Shown here one piece after another: positions 25,530 to 33,844 of a DNA stretch of 64,000 nucleotides. The position numbers were made by a program, and so were the translations under genes. The notes below the pieces were generated by a model, which was not told the DNA's origin, searched no databases, and saw only the letters and a program-made list of their open reading frames with translations. Position 1 is the first letter of the stretch. Every line of letters begins with the position of its first letter. Source of the DNA: Mucilaginibacter saanensis (GTDB taxonomy: Bacteria > Bacteroidota > Bacteroidia > Sphingobacteriales > Sphingobacteriaceae); NCBI RefSeq assembly GCF_014200575.1, contig NZ_JACHBZ010000004.1:186001-250000 (forward strand), in the 5' to 3' direction.

Positions 25530-27657
25530 TATGTATCAATTGATGCTGTAGTAATACCACTGACCGTCCTTCTACCTGTATTGTATCTTCGGCTTTATAT
25601 TTTGGGGGAGCTTCATCAAATTGTTCTTTACAGGTATTAATCAGCAATTCCCAATTTTTGGCGTATGCTGTTTTGGGTAGCTTATAATTTAATGCTTCGT
25701 CATGAGCATTAAAAATAATATAGAAACTATCGTCAACCACTTCATCACCCTCTGCATTAACACTATGCAAACCCAGCCCGTTTAAAAAAACAGCTACTGA
25801 TTTGGCAAAATCATGAGTCCAGTTATCGTCGGTCATTTCAGAGCCATCAGGTAAAAACCAGGCTATATCTGCAATGCCATCACCTTTTACAGCTTCGCCT
25901 TTAAACCAGTTTTTTCTGGAAAAAGCGGCATGCTCTTTTCTTAAACTGATTAGTTTGCGGGTAAAGGCCTGTAGGTTTTTATCCATGGTTTCCCAGTTTA
26001 TCCATGAAATTTCATTGTCCTGGCAGTAGGAGTTGTTATTGCCCTGTTGCGTCCGGCTCATTTCATCTCCTGCAACCAGCATCGGCACCCCCTGCGACAG
26101 GAAAAGCGTGGTTAAAAAATTCCTTTTCTGTTTACAGCGCAGTTCATTGATAGCCTTATCCTCGGTTGGTCCTTCGGCGCCGCAGTTCCATGAGCGGTTA
26201 TGGCTTTCACCATCATTATTATCCTCGCCATTGGCTTCGTTATGCTTCTCGTTATATGATACCAGGTCATTAAGCGTAAAGCCGTCATGTGCAGTAATAA
26301 AATTAATACTGGCAGTTGGCCTGCGATATGATTTGTACAGATCGGAGCTCCCGGTAATGCGGTCAGCAAATTCAGCCAGCGTACTTTCTGTACCGCTCCA
26401 GTAATCACGGATACTATCCCGGTATTTTCCGTTCCACTCGGCCCAGCCCGATGGGAATTTACCTACCTGGTATCCGCCTTCGCCCAGATCCCAGGGTTCT
26501 GCTATTAATTTTACCTGCGATATGGTTGGGTCCTGGTGAATAATATCAAAAAAGGCACTTAGGCGGTTTACTTCATGCAGTTCGCGAGCCAGCGTGGCCG
26601 CCAAATCAAAGCGAAAGCCATCAACGTGCATATCTATAATCCAATAGCGAAGGCTATCCATCATTAAACGCAGCACATTGGGTAAATTGGCATTAAGGGT
26701 ATTACCCGTACCGGTATAATCCATGTAATATCGCTTATCATCATCAACCAGGCGATAGTAAGATACATTATCAATCCCTTTAAATGACAGGGTTGGGCCC
26801 ATCTGGTTACCTTCGCCGGTATGATTGTATACAACGTCGAGAATTACCTCGATGCCTGCTTTATGTAATTCCTTAATCATAGTTTTAAACTCAATTACCT
26901 GTTCGCCCAGTACACCACCCGATGCGTAACGGGCATCAGGTGCAAAAAAGCCAATGGTATTGTAGCCCCAGTAGTTGGTAAGGCCTTCTTCAATCAAGTG
27001 CCTGTCTGAAAGAAAATGATGAACAGGCATGAGTTCGATGGCGGTAATACCCAGGTCTTTTAAATAGGCAATAGTTACAGGATGCCCGATGGCCGCATAA
27101 GTTCCCCTGATCTCCTCCGGAATTTCCGGATGAAGTTTCGTGAAGCCTTTTACATGGGCCTCATAAATAATGGAGTTGTAATAGGCTACATTCGGGCTCT
27201 TATCATTTTCCCAGTCAAAATTATGATCAATCACGACTGATTTTGGAATAAACGCCGCATTATCCGTTTCACTGAAACTCAGATCATCATCCTTATTGCC
27301 CAGTTCATAACCAAACAGCGAATCGTCCCAGTTAATGGTGCCTGCAATGGCTTTTGCATAAGGGTCAATTAATAGCTTGTTGGGGTTAAAACGATGACCG
27401 TTCTCAGGCTCATAAGGGCCGTGAACCCTATAACCATATAGCTGCCCGGGTTTTAAACCGGGGATATATATATGCCAAATTAAATCAGAAAATTCGGTGA
27501 TCTGTATTCTTGATGATTCAACCTCATCATCAGAGGTATTAAACAGACAAAGGTCTACGCCGGTAGCATTTTCTGAATAAAGCGTAAAATTTACGCCATT
27601 ACCATCCCAGGTTGCGCCAAGGGGGAACGATTTGCCAGGGTATGTTGTTATTTTCAT
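25507..27657 (-). CDS. treX: Glycogen/maltodextrin debranching enzyme (TreX/GlgX type)
   Basis: This enzyme hydrolyses alpha-1,6 branches and provides linear maltodextrins for TreY and TreZ. The 716-residue protein has an N-terminal CBM48 domain (PLGATWDGNGVNFTLYSENA), the GH13 barrel with VILDVVYNHTGEGN, VDGFRFDLAATL (D351), LIAEPWDLG (E387) and NFITAHDGFTL (D458), and a C-terminal beta domain. It is the first gene of the operon treX-treZ-treY-malQ remnant. The glgX name would also be defensible; treX is used because of the operon. Confidence 0.92.
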   Translation of the reverse strand: MKITTYPGKSFPLGATWDGNGVNFTLYSENATGVDLCLFNTSDDEVESSRIQITEFSDLIWHIYIPGLKPGQLYGYRVHGPYEPENGHRFNPNKLLIDPYAKAIAGTINWDDSLFGYELGNKDDDLSFSETDNAAFIPKSVVIDHNFDWENDKSPNVAYYNSIIYEAHVKGFTKLHPEIPEEIRGTYAAIGHPVTIAYLKDLGITAIELMPVHHFLSDRHLIEEGLTNYWGYNTIGFFAPDARYASGGVLGEQVIEFKTMIKELHKAGIEVILDVVYNHTGEGNQMGPTLSFKGIDNVSYYRLVDDDKRYYMDYTGTGNTLNANLPNVLRLMMDSLRYWIIDMHVDGFRFDLAATLARELHEVNRLSAFFDIIHQDPTISQVKLIAEPWDLGEGGYQVGKFPSGWAEWNGKYRDSIRDYWSGTESTLAEFADRITGSSDLYKSYRRPTASINFITAHDGFTLNDLVSYNEKHNEANGEDNNDGESHNRSWNCGAEGPTEDKAINELRCKQKRNFLTTLFLSQGVPMLVAGDEMSRTQQGNNNSYCQDNEISWINWETMDKNLQAFTRKLISLRKEHAAFSRKNWFKGEAVKGDGIADIAWFLPDGSEMTDDNWTHDFAKSVAVFLNGLGLHSVNAEGDEVVDDSFYIIFNAHDEALNYKLPKTAYAKNWELLINTCKEQFDEAPPKYKAEDTIQVEGRSVVLLQHQLIHNGGTKHQ

Positions 27658-27819
27658 AAGTGATCAGGTAAATGTGTTGTTGTTATTACTAACTTTCAAA
27701 TTGAAATCCGGATGAATTGTTTTAAAATCGGCAATATTTTGTTTCTGCCCGCATTTAACATCATAATGTAAAATCCATTAAAAATAAGTTGCTTTATTTT
27801 TAAATAAGTTAATTAGTAA

Positions 27820-27859
27820 TTGATTATTATTGCTATGCTATGTAGATTTGTATATCTAC
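27820..27859 (+). promoter_or_regulatory. Promoter and palindrome of the receiver gene
   Basis: TTG (27820-27822) and TAGATTTG (27843-27850) are 20 bases apart and fit the Bacteroidota promoter. The inverted repeat GTAGAT-N6-ATCTAC (27842-27847, 27854-27859) covers the -7 box and start site, so it may be an operator or a 5' hairpin. Confidence 0.6.
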
Positions 27860-27871
27860 TTACATAAACCT

Positions 27872-28237
27872 ATGAATAAGAAAATATTTATCGTTGAGGA
27901 CGATGCTGATCTGTCCGAAGCAATACAACTGATTCTGAAAGGTGAGGGCTATCAAACTGCTGCATCTCTTGATAAAAATTCCATAAAGGGCGTTATATTA
28001 CACATGCCTGATTTGGTGCTGGTTGATAATAAACTAAAAGACGGCCTGGGCAGCGAGCTATGTGTTGCTATAAAAAATCATCCTTTAACCAGCCACATCC
28101 CGGTGATATTAATATCGGGGTACGCAAACCTGTCTGCTATTGCCCGGGAGTGCGGAGCTGATGATTATTTGAATAAGCCTTTTGAAATGAGCGAACTGAT
28201 TGAAACAGTCGGCAATCATTTAAAGCATCTTGTTTAA
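27872..28237 (+). CDS. Single-domain response regulator (receiver only)
   Basis: The 121-residue CheY-like protein has the acidic pair in IVEDDADL, the phospho-acceptor D52 in LVLVDNKLKDG, the signalling Ser in LISGYANL and the lysine in YLNKPFE. No output domain follows. A sensor kinase is not adjacent; the partner must be elsewhere. It is divergent from the trehalose operon with ~210 bases between, which gives a possible link to stress or osmotic signalling, but this rests on position only. ATG 27872 starts the first beta strand; a start further upstream would add a non-family leader. Confidence 0.88.
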   Translation: MNKKIFIVEDDADLSEAIQLILKGEGYQTAASLDKNSIKGVILHMPDLVLVDNKLKDGLGSELCVAIKNHPLTSHIPVILISGYANLSAIARECGADDYLNKPFEMSELIETVGNHLKHLV

Positions 28238-28365
28238 TTAATTCCGGATCACAGGTTTTAAGTGTACTGCTATTTTTTTTGTTGCTCTAAATAGCCTTTG
28301 CGCCATTTGGAGCATTTATTTTTAAGTTGTTAATGATATATTAATTAAATATTTATTTGGGCCAG

Positions 28366-28373
28366 TAGTTTTG
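28366..28373 (+). promoter_or_regulatory. -7 element upstream of the secreted protein gene
   Basis: TAGTTTTG matches TAnnTTTG 45 bases before the ATG at 28419. No TTG lies at the normal -33 distance; a TTTG at 28356-28359 is too close. Confidence 0.4.
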
Positions 28374-28418
28374 TTGTATACCCCGGAGTATTCAAAACCA
28401 ATTTAATAAACCTGAATA

Positions 28419-29690
28419 ATGAATCTGTCAGCACCAAAATTGCCAAAAGGTATTTGCAAGTACATAGCTGTACTTGCCCCATGCCTTATCCTCATGTTAA
28501 CTTCTGTAAATGGCTTAGCTAAACAAACGAATAGCTTGCCCGGGCAGAATGACTATAAATTTGATAAAACCATTTCCAGACCGGTATTGGAGAACTACCT
28601 GGACCGGTCTGTCACCATGCAAAGCCTGCTGGTAGGTAAGGGCAACTTTGATGATAACCTGCGGATGATTAAAAATATAGGCGCTAAGTTTATTGGCCGG
28701 GCTGTTTGCCAATGGGGCGAGGAAGCCAATATTCCCGCCAACCTGCAACAGGAAAAAGAGCTGGCAGCAAAAGTACACGCCAGCGATCCGGACATTATAT
28801 TACAAGCCTGTATTTTTGAGATTGTGACCAAACAGGTTGAACAGCTTCCGATACCCGACTGGGCATTTAAAGCTTTAAATATGCCAGCGCAAAAGCGTAA
28901 TTTCAGTTATGATGCGATGTTATATGCTGACGGCAAATTCAAGAACCAGTGGGGAGCAGGCTCTGTTCCGGATGTAAGCCGGCCCGAAACCAAGTTGTTT
29001 TTCTATTACCTGGCCAAGTCATATATTGATATCGGCATAGAGGGGATTCATTTTGGGCAGGTGGAGCTCATGAATAAGAACGATCAGAACCTGGATAATT
29101 ATGCACAGATATTAACCCTGATCAGGGAGTACGCCAATAAGTATGCGCGCAGGCACATGATCCTGTGCGACTCGCACGTACCCAGTGGCGGTTTTGTACG
29201 TAACGGCAAGCTGTTAATGGATTTTCATGCCTTTCCGTTAAGGATAAAGGAAATTCCGGAAAAACCGGAGGAAGCCATGTTGGCGGTAGGCCATACCGAT
29301 GCCCTTTATTTACGAAGCAAAGGCGGTATTACGCCAAGCGGCTGGACTTGCGAGCATCTGCCTTACCTGGTTGAGTTTGATAACTACGGCGTAAGCAAAA
29401 GACCCGGACAGGCAAACGCAGGTGATATACCGTTTTGGGTTTGGGGTTATGATGAAATTAGCTGGTTTGCACATCAAAGTAAGCAGTATCGTACCCAATG
29501 GCTACATTATGCCTATGATTGGGTAAAGCAAACAGATGTTAACGGGCACCTGGAAATGCCCGGCGGCAGGCAAACTACCTCACCCTTAGATAAAAAGCGC
29601 TGGTATTATGCCAATAACCCAGGCACAGCAGTACCCCATGGCCATGGCGACGAAGATACCATCCGTGATATTTGGGCCAAAGGCCGTTAA
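28419..29690 (+). CDS. Secreted protein of unknown function, possible TIM barrel
   Basis: I do not recognise the family. The protein has 423 residues with an N-terminal signal-like segment (IAVLAPCLILMLTSVNGLA, about residues 16-34). Hydrophobic strand-like segments alternate with helices: DPDIILQACIFEIV, IGIEGIHFGQVELMN, RRHMILCDSHVPSGG, TDALYLRSKGG, IPFWVWGYDEISWF. That rhythm, with an acidic residue after a strand (GQVELM) and many Trp/Tyr/His, recalls glycoside-hydrolase-like barrels, but this is an impression and not a match. It is monocistronic, with a -7 element upstream and a strong terminator downstream. Confidence 0.75.
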   Translation: MNLSAPKLPKGICKYIAVLAPCLILMLTSVNGLAKQTNSLPGQNDYKFDKTISRPVLENYLDRSVTMQSLLVGKGNFDDNLRMIKNIGAKFIGRAVCQWGEEANIPANLQQEKELAAKVHASDPDIILQACIFEIVTKQVEQLPIPDWAFKALNMPAQKRNFSYDAMLYADGKFKNQWGAGSVPDVSRPETKLFFYYLAKSYIDIGIEGIHFGQVELMNKNDQNLDNYAQILTLIREYANKYARRHMILCDSHVPSGGFVRNGKLLMDFHAFPLRIKEIPEKPEEAMLAVGHTDALYLRSKGGITPSGWTCEHLPYLVEFDNYGVSKRPGQANAGDIPFWVWGYDEISWFAHQSKQYRTQWLHYAYDWVKQTDVNGHLEMPGGRQTTSPLDKKRWYYANNPGTAVPHGHGDEDTIRDIWAKGR

Positions 29691-29694
29691 ATAA

Positions 29695-29734
29695 AATAAG
29701 GGTAAATGCCTTTTGGCGTTTACCCTTATTTTAT
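29695..29734. terminator. Bidirectional terminator
   Basis: AATAAGGGTAAATGCC (29695-29710) and GGCGTTTACCCTTATT (29715-29730) form a 16-bp stem with one G-U pair and a TTTT loop, flanked by A-run and T-run. It serves the gene ending at 29690 and the convergent NADH dehydrogenase ending at 29751. Confidence 0.93.
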
Positions 29735-29750
29735 TATCAGTTAAAGCTGT

Positions 29751-31049
29751 TTACGTCCTGAATATCATTCGTAATGACTGGTCTTTTGATAAGTAGGCGG
29801 TTCCCCAGTTATACAGGGTTTTTAGCTTGTTGCGGTAGTTTACCAATGAAATTAAATGTACAAATAACCACATAAATAAAGCGAGGATGCCCCCAATATG
29901 CAGCTTGTTTTTAAACAGGTCAACAACTGCTTTATTACGGCCAATAATAGCCATATCGCCTTTGTCAAAATAATTAAAAGCGGTTAAGGGTTTATCCTTT
30001 TGCATGGCTATAAAGTTTTTAGCCAGGTTACGGCCCTGTTGTATAGCCACTTGTGCCAGCTGCGGGTGCCCTTTGGGATAGCGTTCGTCAGTTATCTGCA
30101 CGCTGGCATCGCCAATGGCGTAAACGTTATCAAGGTCCTTAACTTTATTAAATTCATCGGTTATCATGCGTCTGCCAATGCCCAGGCTGGTTTCAGGGAT
30201 ACCTTCAAAGGTATTGGCTGTTATACCAGCGGCCCATATCAGTGTTTTAGCCTCAATGGTTTCACCGGTTGACAGGGTTACCGTATTTTTATCATAATCC
30301 CTAACCTGTGTGTTCAATTTTACCTTAACGCCGAGTTGTGACAGTACCTTGTAGGCTTCCTGGTGAGTTTTCTCGCTCATCGGGCCTAAAAGGTTTTTGC
30401 CCCCGTCAACAATATAAATACCGCCTGGGGTACCTTTAAGTTCAGGATAATCCTTCAGGAAAATGTTGGTCTTCATTTCGGCCAGCATGCCTGCTATTTC
30501 CACGCCGGTTGGGCCACCTCCAGCAATAACTATGGTTAACAGTTTCCTGCGCTCGGCAGAATCCTTGGTCATTGCGGCCTGCTCCATGGTTTGTAATAAT
30601 GCATTGCGCATGCGCAGGGCATCATCAATGGTTTTCATCGGGATGGCGTTCTTCTGCACATTTTCCATCCCAAAAAAGTTTATCCTGGCGCCTGAAGCAA
30701 ATACCAGGTAGTCGTATTTAAGTTCTTCGTCGGTTAAATGAACGGTTTGGGCCTGCGCATCAATCTTTACAACTTCGGCCATGCGGTAACTGATCCTTTT
30801 ATTCCTGAACAATTTACGGAACGGGTAACTGATATCTGACGGATCAAGGAAGCTGGTAGCCACCTGGTATAGCAGGGGAGGAAAGTAGTTATAGTTATTT
30901 TTATCAAGCAGGATAACCTGGTAGTTTTTGTTTTTAGCAACTTGTTCTGCAAGGTTTATCCCGGCAAAACCACCTCCAACAATCACAATTTTTTTAACAG
31001 CATTTTGGACGCCGTCCGCTGTTGCTGGTATAGTTTTAGGAGTGCTCAT
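29751..31049 (-). CDS. ndh: Type II NADH dehydrogenase
   Basis: NDH-2 oxidises NADH and reduces quinone at the inner membrane without pumping protons. The 432-residue flavoprotein has the FAD Rossmann motif VIVGGGFAGINLAEQ near residue 20, the second dinucleotide-binding motif VIAGGGPTGVEIAGMLAE near 180, the AIGDAS FAD motif near 310, and a C-terminal hydrophobic segment (GGILALFMWLFVHLISL) that would anchor it to the membrane. The C-terminal membrane region and length agree with Bacteroidota NDH-2. It is monocistronic. Confidence 0.92.
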   Translation of the reverse strand: MSTPKTIPATADGVQNAVKKIVIVGGGFAGINLAEQVAKNKNYQVILLDKNNYNYFPPLLYQVATSFLDPSDISYPFRKLFRNKRISYRMAEVVKIDAQAQTVHLTDEELKYDYLVFASGARINFFGMENVQKNAIPMKTIDDALRMRNALLQTMEQAAMTKDSAERRKLLTIVIAGGGPTGVEIAGMLAEMKTNIFLKDYPELKGTPGGIYIVDGGKNLLGPMSEKTHQEAYKVLSQLGVKVKLNTQVRDYDKNTVTLSTGETIEAKTLIWAAGITANTFEGIPETSLGIGRRMITDEFNKVKDLDNVYAIGDASVQITDERYPKGHPQLAQVAIQQGRNLAKNFIAMQKDKPLTAFNYFDKGDMAIIGRNKAVVDLFKNKLHIGGILALFMWLFVHLISLVNYRNKLKTLYNWGTAYLSKDQSLRMIFRT

Positions 31050-31080
31050 TTAGATAATTTATCTTAGTGTAATTTGTACA

Positions 31081-31088
31081 CAAAGATA
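31081..31088 (-). promoter_or_regulatory. -7 element for the NADH dehydrogenase gene
   Basis: Minus-strand TATCTTTG matches TAnnTTTG, 32 bases upstream of the ATG. No -33 TTG box at the normal distance. Confidence 0.45.
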
Positions 31089-31310
31089 CCTATAATTTAA
31101 TACTTGTATATACTTTATAATGGTTGTTATATGTAGAATAAAAGTATTTACAATGTGATGATTAAACTGTTAAGTTGACGCTTTCATAAGCAATGGGTTT
31201 AGTTTTAAGGTTTTGATTTTTAGTATTTTATGCCATGATTTACCCCTGAGATAAAAGAATGAAGGCTGTAGATAGATGTAAAAACAGGGCTTGGAAGTTG
31301 TTTATCAGCC

Positions 31311-31835
31311 TTAACCCAAATTGACTGTGTTGTCGGGCATTCCGGATGATGTTTTTCGCTTTTTTAATTGTACAAGCTGGTATATTACACCTATTATATA
31401 AAGCCCAAACCAAATTGCCAGCCACATTTTTACAAGCGAAGCATCAGGGCCATTTGCCAGTGGTTGTTTAATGGGGAGTCTTGTTAAGGTTTCAACCGTG
31501 GCCGGTATCATAGATAGCAAAAGAGTTAACGACAACAGGGCGATCTGTACGGAGTCGACAGCTTTTCCAAAAATGCGGAGTTGCCTGGCGTATATGGCAA
31601 GGGGGATTAATACCAGGATAATTACACCCAGTGCATGACCGGCAGTGGGATGACCGGTTTTCATGATGGGGAAGCCGGTGATACAAGTAATAATGGTTAA
31701 TATAATATATAGTCTGCCTGATTTGTTGCCGGGGCTTAATTTCCCCCATCGTATAAGTGCAACAATGGCTGCTATAATGGCAAGCACACTAATAGCTGTA
31801 TGGATAATTCCAAGTATAGAAAGGTGATTTGGCAT
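31311..31835 (-). CDS. Membrane protein of unknown function, five helices
   Basis: The family is not recognised. The 174-residue protein has five hydrophobic segments at about residues 6-26, 41-57, 65-84, 97-115 and 138-158. GFPIMKTGHPTAGHALGVIIL contains two histidines inside or near helices 2-3, which could bind a metal or haem, but no cofactor motif is proven. The last 17 residues are polar. It lies upstream of ndh on the same strand with 261 bases between, so co-transcription is uncertain. Confidence 0.7.
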   Translation of the reverse strand: MPNHLSILGIIHTAISVLAIIAAIVALIRWGKLSPGNKSGRLYIILTIITCITGFPIMKTGHPTAGHALGVIILVLIPLAIYARQLRIFGKAVDSVQIALLSLTLLLSMIPATVETLTRLPIKQPLANGPDASLVKMWLAIWFGLYIIGVIYQLVQLKKRKTSSGMPDNTVNLG

Positions 31836-32136
31836 GGCTGTGATTTTGAAAGGTTAACAGTTTAGTTACTAAATCTACATAAAATAGTTGTAAATACAAG
31901 TAAATCAGCTAACTAAGTAGTTGATTGATTTATTCAATAAAATAATTGGCAGGGCAATCGAAATAAAAACTATATTTAGATCAATATTATAAAACACTAT
32001 AATTTTCTGCTTTTTGGGCGAAACGAGAATGGCATAATATACCACCGGTATATCAACTGAAAAAAGAGCACGTTAATATTTACTTTAAGTTACCTTAATA
32101 TCATAGCTGTTTCTTTGCAAAAGTTAAAAGTGGTTT
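31836..32136. other. Upstream region of the first Sus locus
   Basis: No gene is seen in these 301 AT-rich bases. The only structure is a perfect palindrome ATATACC-ACC-GGTATAT at 32037-32053, about 85 bases before the sigma-factor start. No full TAnnTTTG/TTG promoter was found; TTTCTTTG just upstream of the start is one base off. Confidence 0.5.
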
Positions 32137-32745
32137 GTGAAACATTATTCTGATGCCCAACTTCTTCTGGAATTAAAAAATGATGACCATCAGGCATTTG
32201 AGGAAATCTATGAGCGTTATGCTGATAAGTTGATTGCCATAGTGCTCAAAAAAACAGGCGATGAAGACGATGCCATGGATATGGTGCAGGAGTTATTTCT
32301 CTCGGTTTGGAAAAACAGGCATACCATACAAGTAAATGGCGTGCTTGAGGCTTACCTGGTAGTTTCTGTTAACTACATGATTTGCAGGTGGTATAAAAAA
32401 CAAAAGCAGCAGCCGCAATCTTTACACCATGTTACCGAGGAGCAGGAGCAGTGTGAAGACAGCACTTCGCAAAAGCTATTGCTGGCCGAACTGAGCTTTT
32501 TAATAAATCAGGAAATTGCCAACATGCCCGAAAAAATGAGGCAGGTTTATTTGTACAGCCGGGAGCAGGATATGAACGGGCAGCAAATAGCCGCTCAATT
32601 AGGTGTATCGCATCAAACGGTGCGCAACCAGATCAGTAATGCTTTAAGCAGGCTTAAAAAGTCTGTTCAAAAATATTATAACGTTATCCCCTTTGACAAT
32701 TTCAGCGAATTTCTGTTGCTGATAATTTTTTTTCGCCACCTATAG
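32137..32745 (+). CDS. ECF sigma factor of the first Sus locus
   Basis: The 202-residue sigma factor has region 2 (FEEIYERYADKLIAIVLKKTGDEDDAMDMVQELFLSVWKN, about residues 20-60) and region 4 (NMPEKMRQVYLYSRE to GVSHQTVRNQISNALSRLKK, about residues 130-180). It is the type coupled to FecR anti-sigma factors and TonB receptors with an STN domain: substrate binding at SusC releases the sigma factor. The start is GTG. The C-terminal ~25 residues are hydrophobic (FSEFLLLIIFF), which occurs in several such sigma factors. It is 46 bases upstream of its FecR gene. Confidence 0.9.
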   Translation: MKHYSDAQLLLELKNDDHQAFEEIYERYADKLIAIVLKKTGDEDDAMDMVQELFLSVWKNRHTIQVNGVLEAYLVVSVNYMICRWYKKQKQQPQSLHHVTEEQEQCEDSTSQKLLLAELSFLINQEIANMPEKMRQVYLYSREQDMNGQQIAAQLGVSHQTVRNQISNALSRLKKSVQKYYNVIPFDNFSEFLLLIIFFRHL

Positions 32746-32791
32746 TACAAACCCCCGCTCCTGGTCACTTACTAAGTATAAAGGCTTTTAA

Positions 32792-33736
32792 GTGGAACAA
32801 AAGGACATCAAAAAATTACTGGACAAATTTAATAAAGGCAAATGCACTGCCGATGAATTAGCGTTACTGCAATCATTAATGCATGATTTTGACGGGGATG
32901 CGGAATTTAAAAAACCATCGGGCCAGCTAAAACAATTGGCATGGGAACAAATTAATAAACGCACACTGCCAAAGGGCAAAGTAATCCGGTTTAATACTAC
33001 CTGGTTAAAAGTTGCGGCAATTGTATTAGTAACTGTTTTTGCCAGTGTTTTTTGTTCCAGGATACTTAATAGCTATAAACACGCCAATTCCATAGCTTAC
33101 CAGGTAATTACCGCACCCAAAGGCGAAATGCGGCAAATAGTTTTGCCCGATAATACCATCGTAAGGTTGAATGCGGGCAGCTCGCTCAGGTTCCCGGTTC
33201 AATTCAGTGAGCAAAAGCGCGAGGTGTTTTTATTAGACGGTGAGGCATATTTTGATGTTAAACATGATGCTGCAAAACCATTTTTAGTACATACCGCAAA
33301 AGTTACTACCCAGGTGTTGGGTACATCGTTCAATATTAAGTTTTACCATGAGTTGCCTGAACTACAGGTGTTTGTTAACAGTGGTAAGGTGGAGATTCAT
33401 GATGAAAAACATACCCTGGGTATGTACACACCGCAGCAACAGTTGAGCTACAATAAACATGATGAGAGCTTTGTAAAGCAGCAGGTAGCCAATGATCATT
33501 CATTAAGCTGGATGCATGATGAACTGGTGCTTGACAATGTAACCTTTAAAGAGGTATCGGTTTACCTGCAAAACAGATACAATATCAACTTTAATTATAA
33601 CGGTAAAAGGCTAAGTCAGCAGCATTACTCGGTAAGGTTCTCTAATAAATTAACCATTGCCCAGGTAATTGACATACTACAGTTAATTGATGGCCGAAAA
33701 TATCAGTTGAACGGAAATACACTGGATATCAAATAA
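32792..33736 (+). CDS. FecR family anti-sigma factor
   Basis: The 314-residue inner-membrane protein has a cytoplasmic N-terminus (about residues 1-70) that would hold the sigma factor, one membrane helix (WLKVAAIVLVTVFASVFCS, about 71-89), a periplasmic FecR domain (RQIVLPDNTIVRLNAGSSLRFP, EVFLLDGEAYFDVKHD) and a C-terminal DUF4974/STN-like domain (LDNVTFKEVSVYLQNRYNINF). It relays the signal from the SusC N-terminus to the sigma factor. The start is GTG at 32792. Confidence 0.92.
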   Translation: MEQKDIKKLLDKFNKGKCTADELALLQSLMHDFDGDAEFKKPSGQLKQLAWEQINKRTLPKGKVIRFNTTWLKVAAIVLVTVFASVFCSRILNSYKHANSIAYQVITAPKGEMRQIVLPDNTIVRLNAGSSLRFPVQFSEQKREVFLLDGEAYFDVKHDAAKPFLVHTAKVTTQVLGTSFNIKFYHELPELQVFVNSGKVEIHDEKHTLGMYTPQQQLSYNKHDESFVKQQVANDHSLSWMHDELVLDNVTFKEVSVYLQNRYNINFNYNGKRLSQQHYSVRFSNKLTIAQVIDILQLIDGRKYQLNGNTLDIK

Positions 33737-33844
33737 ACAGGATGAAAAAGAAACCAATGCCTGCTTCAACAAGCATTGGCTAAATGAATGTAACCACTAA
33801 CACCAAAAAAACAGGTGGTTACGGATTAAACTAAAAACAAATAT

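Noticed and set aside
33754..33779. Hairpin between the first fecR and susC as a terminator
   Set aside because: Seven-bp arms without a following T-run; more likely an mRNA processing or stability element.
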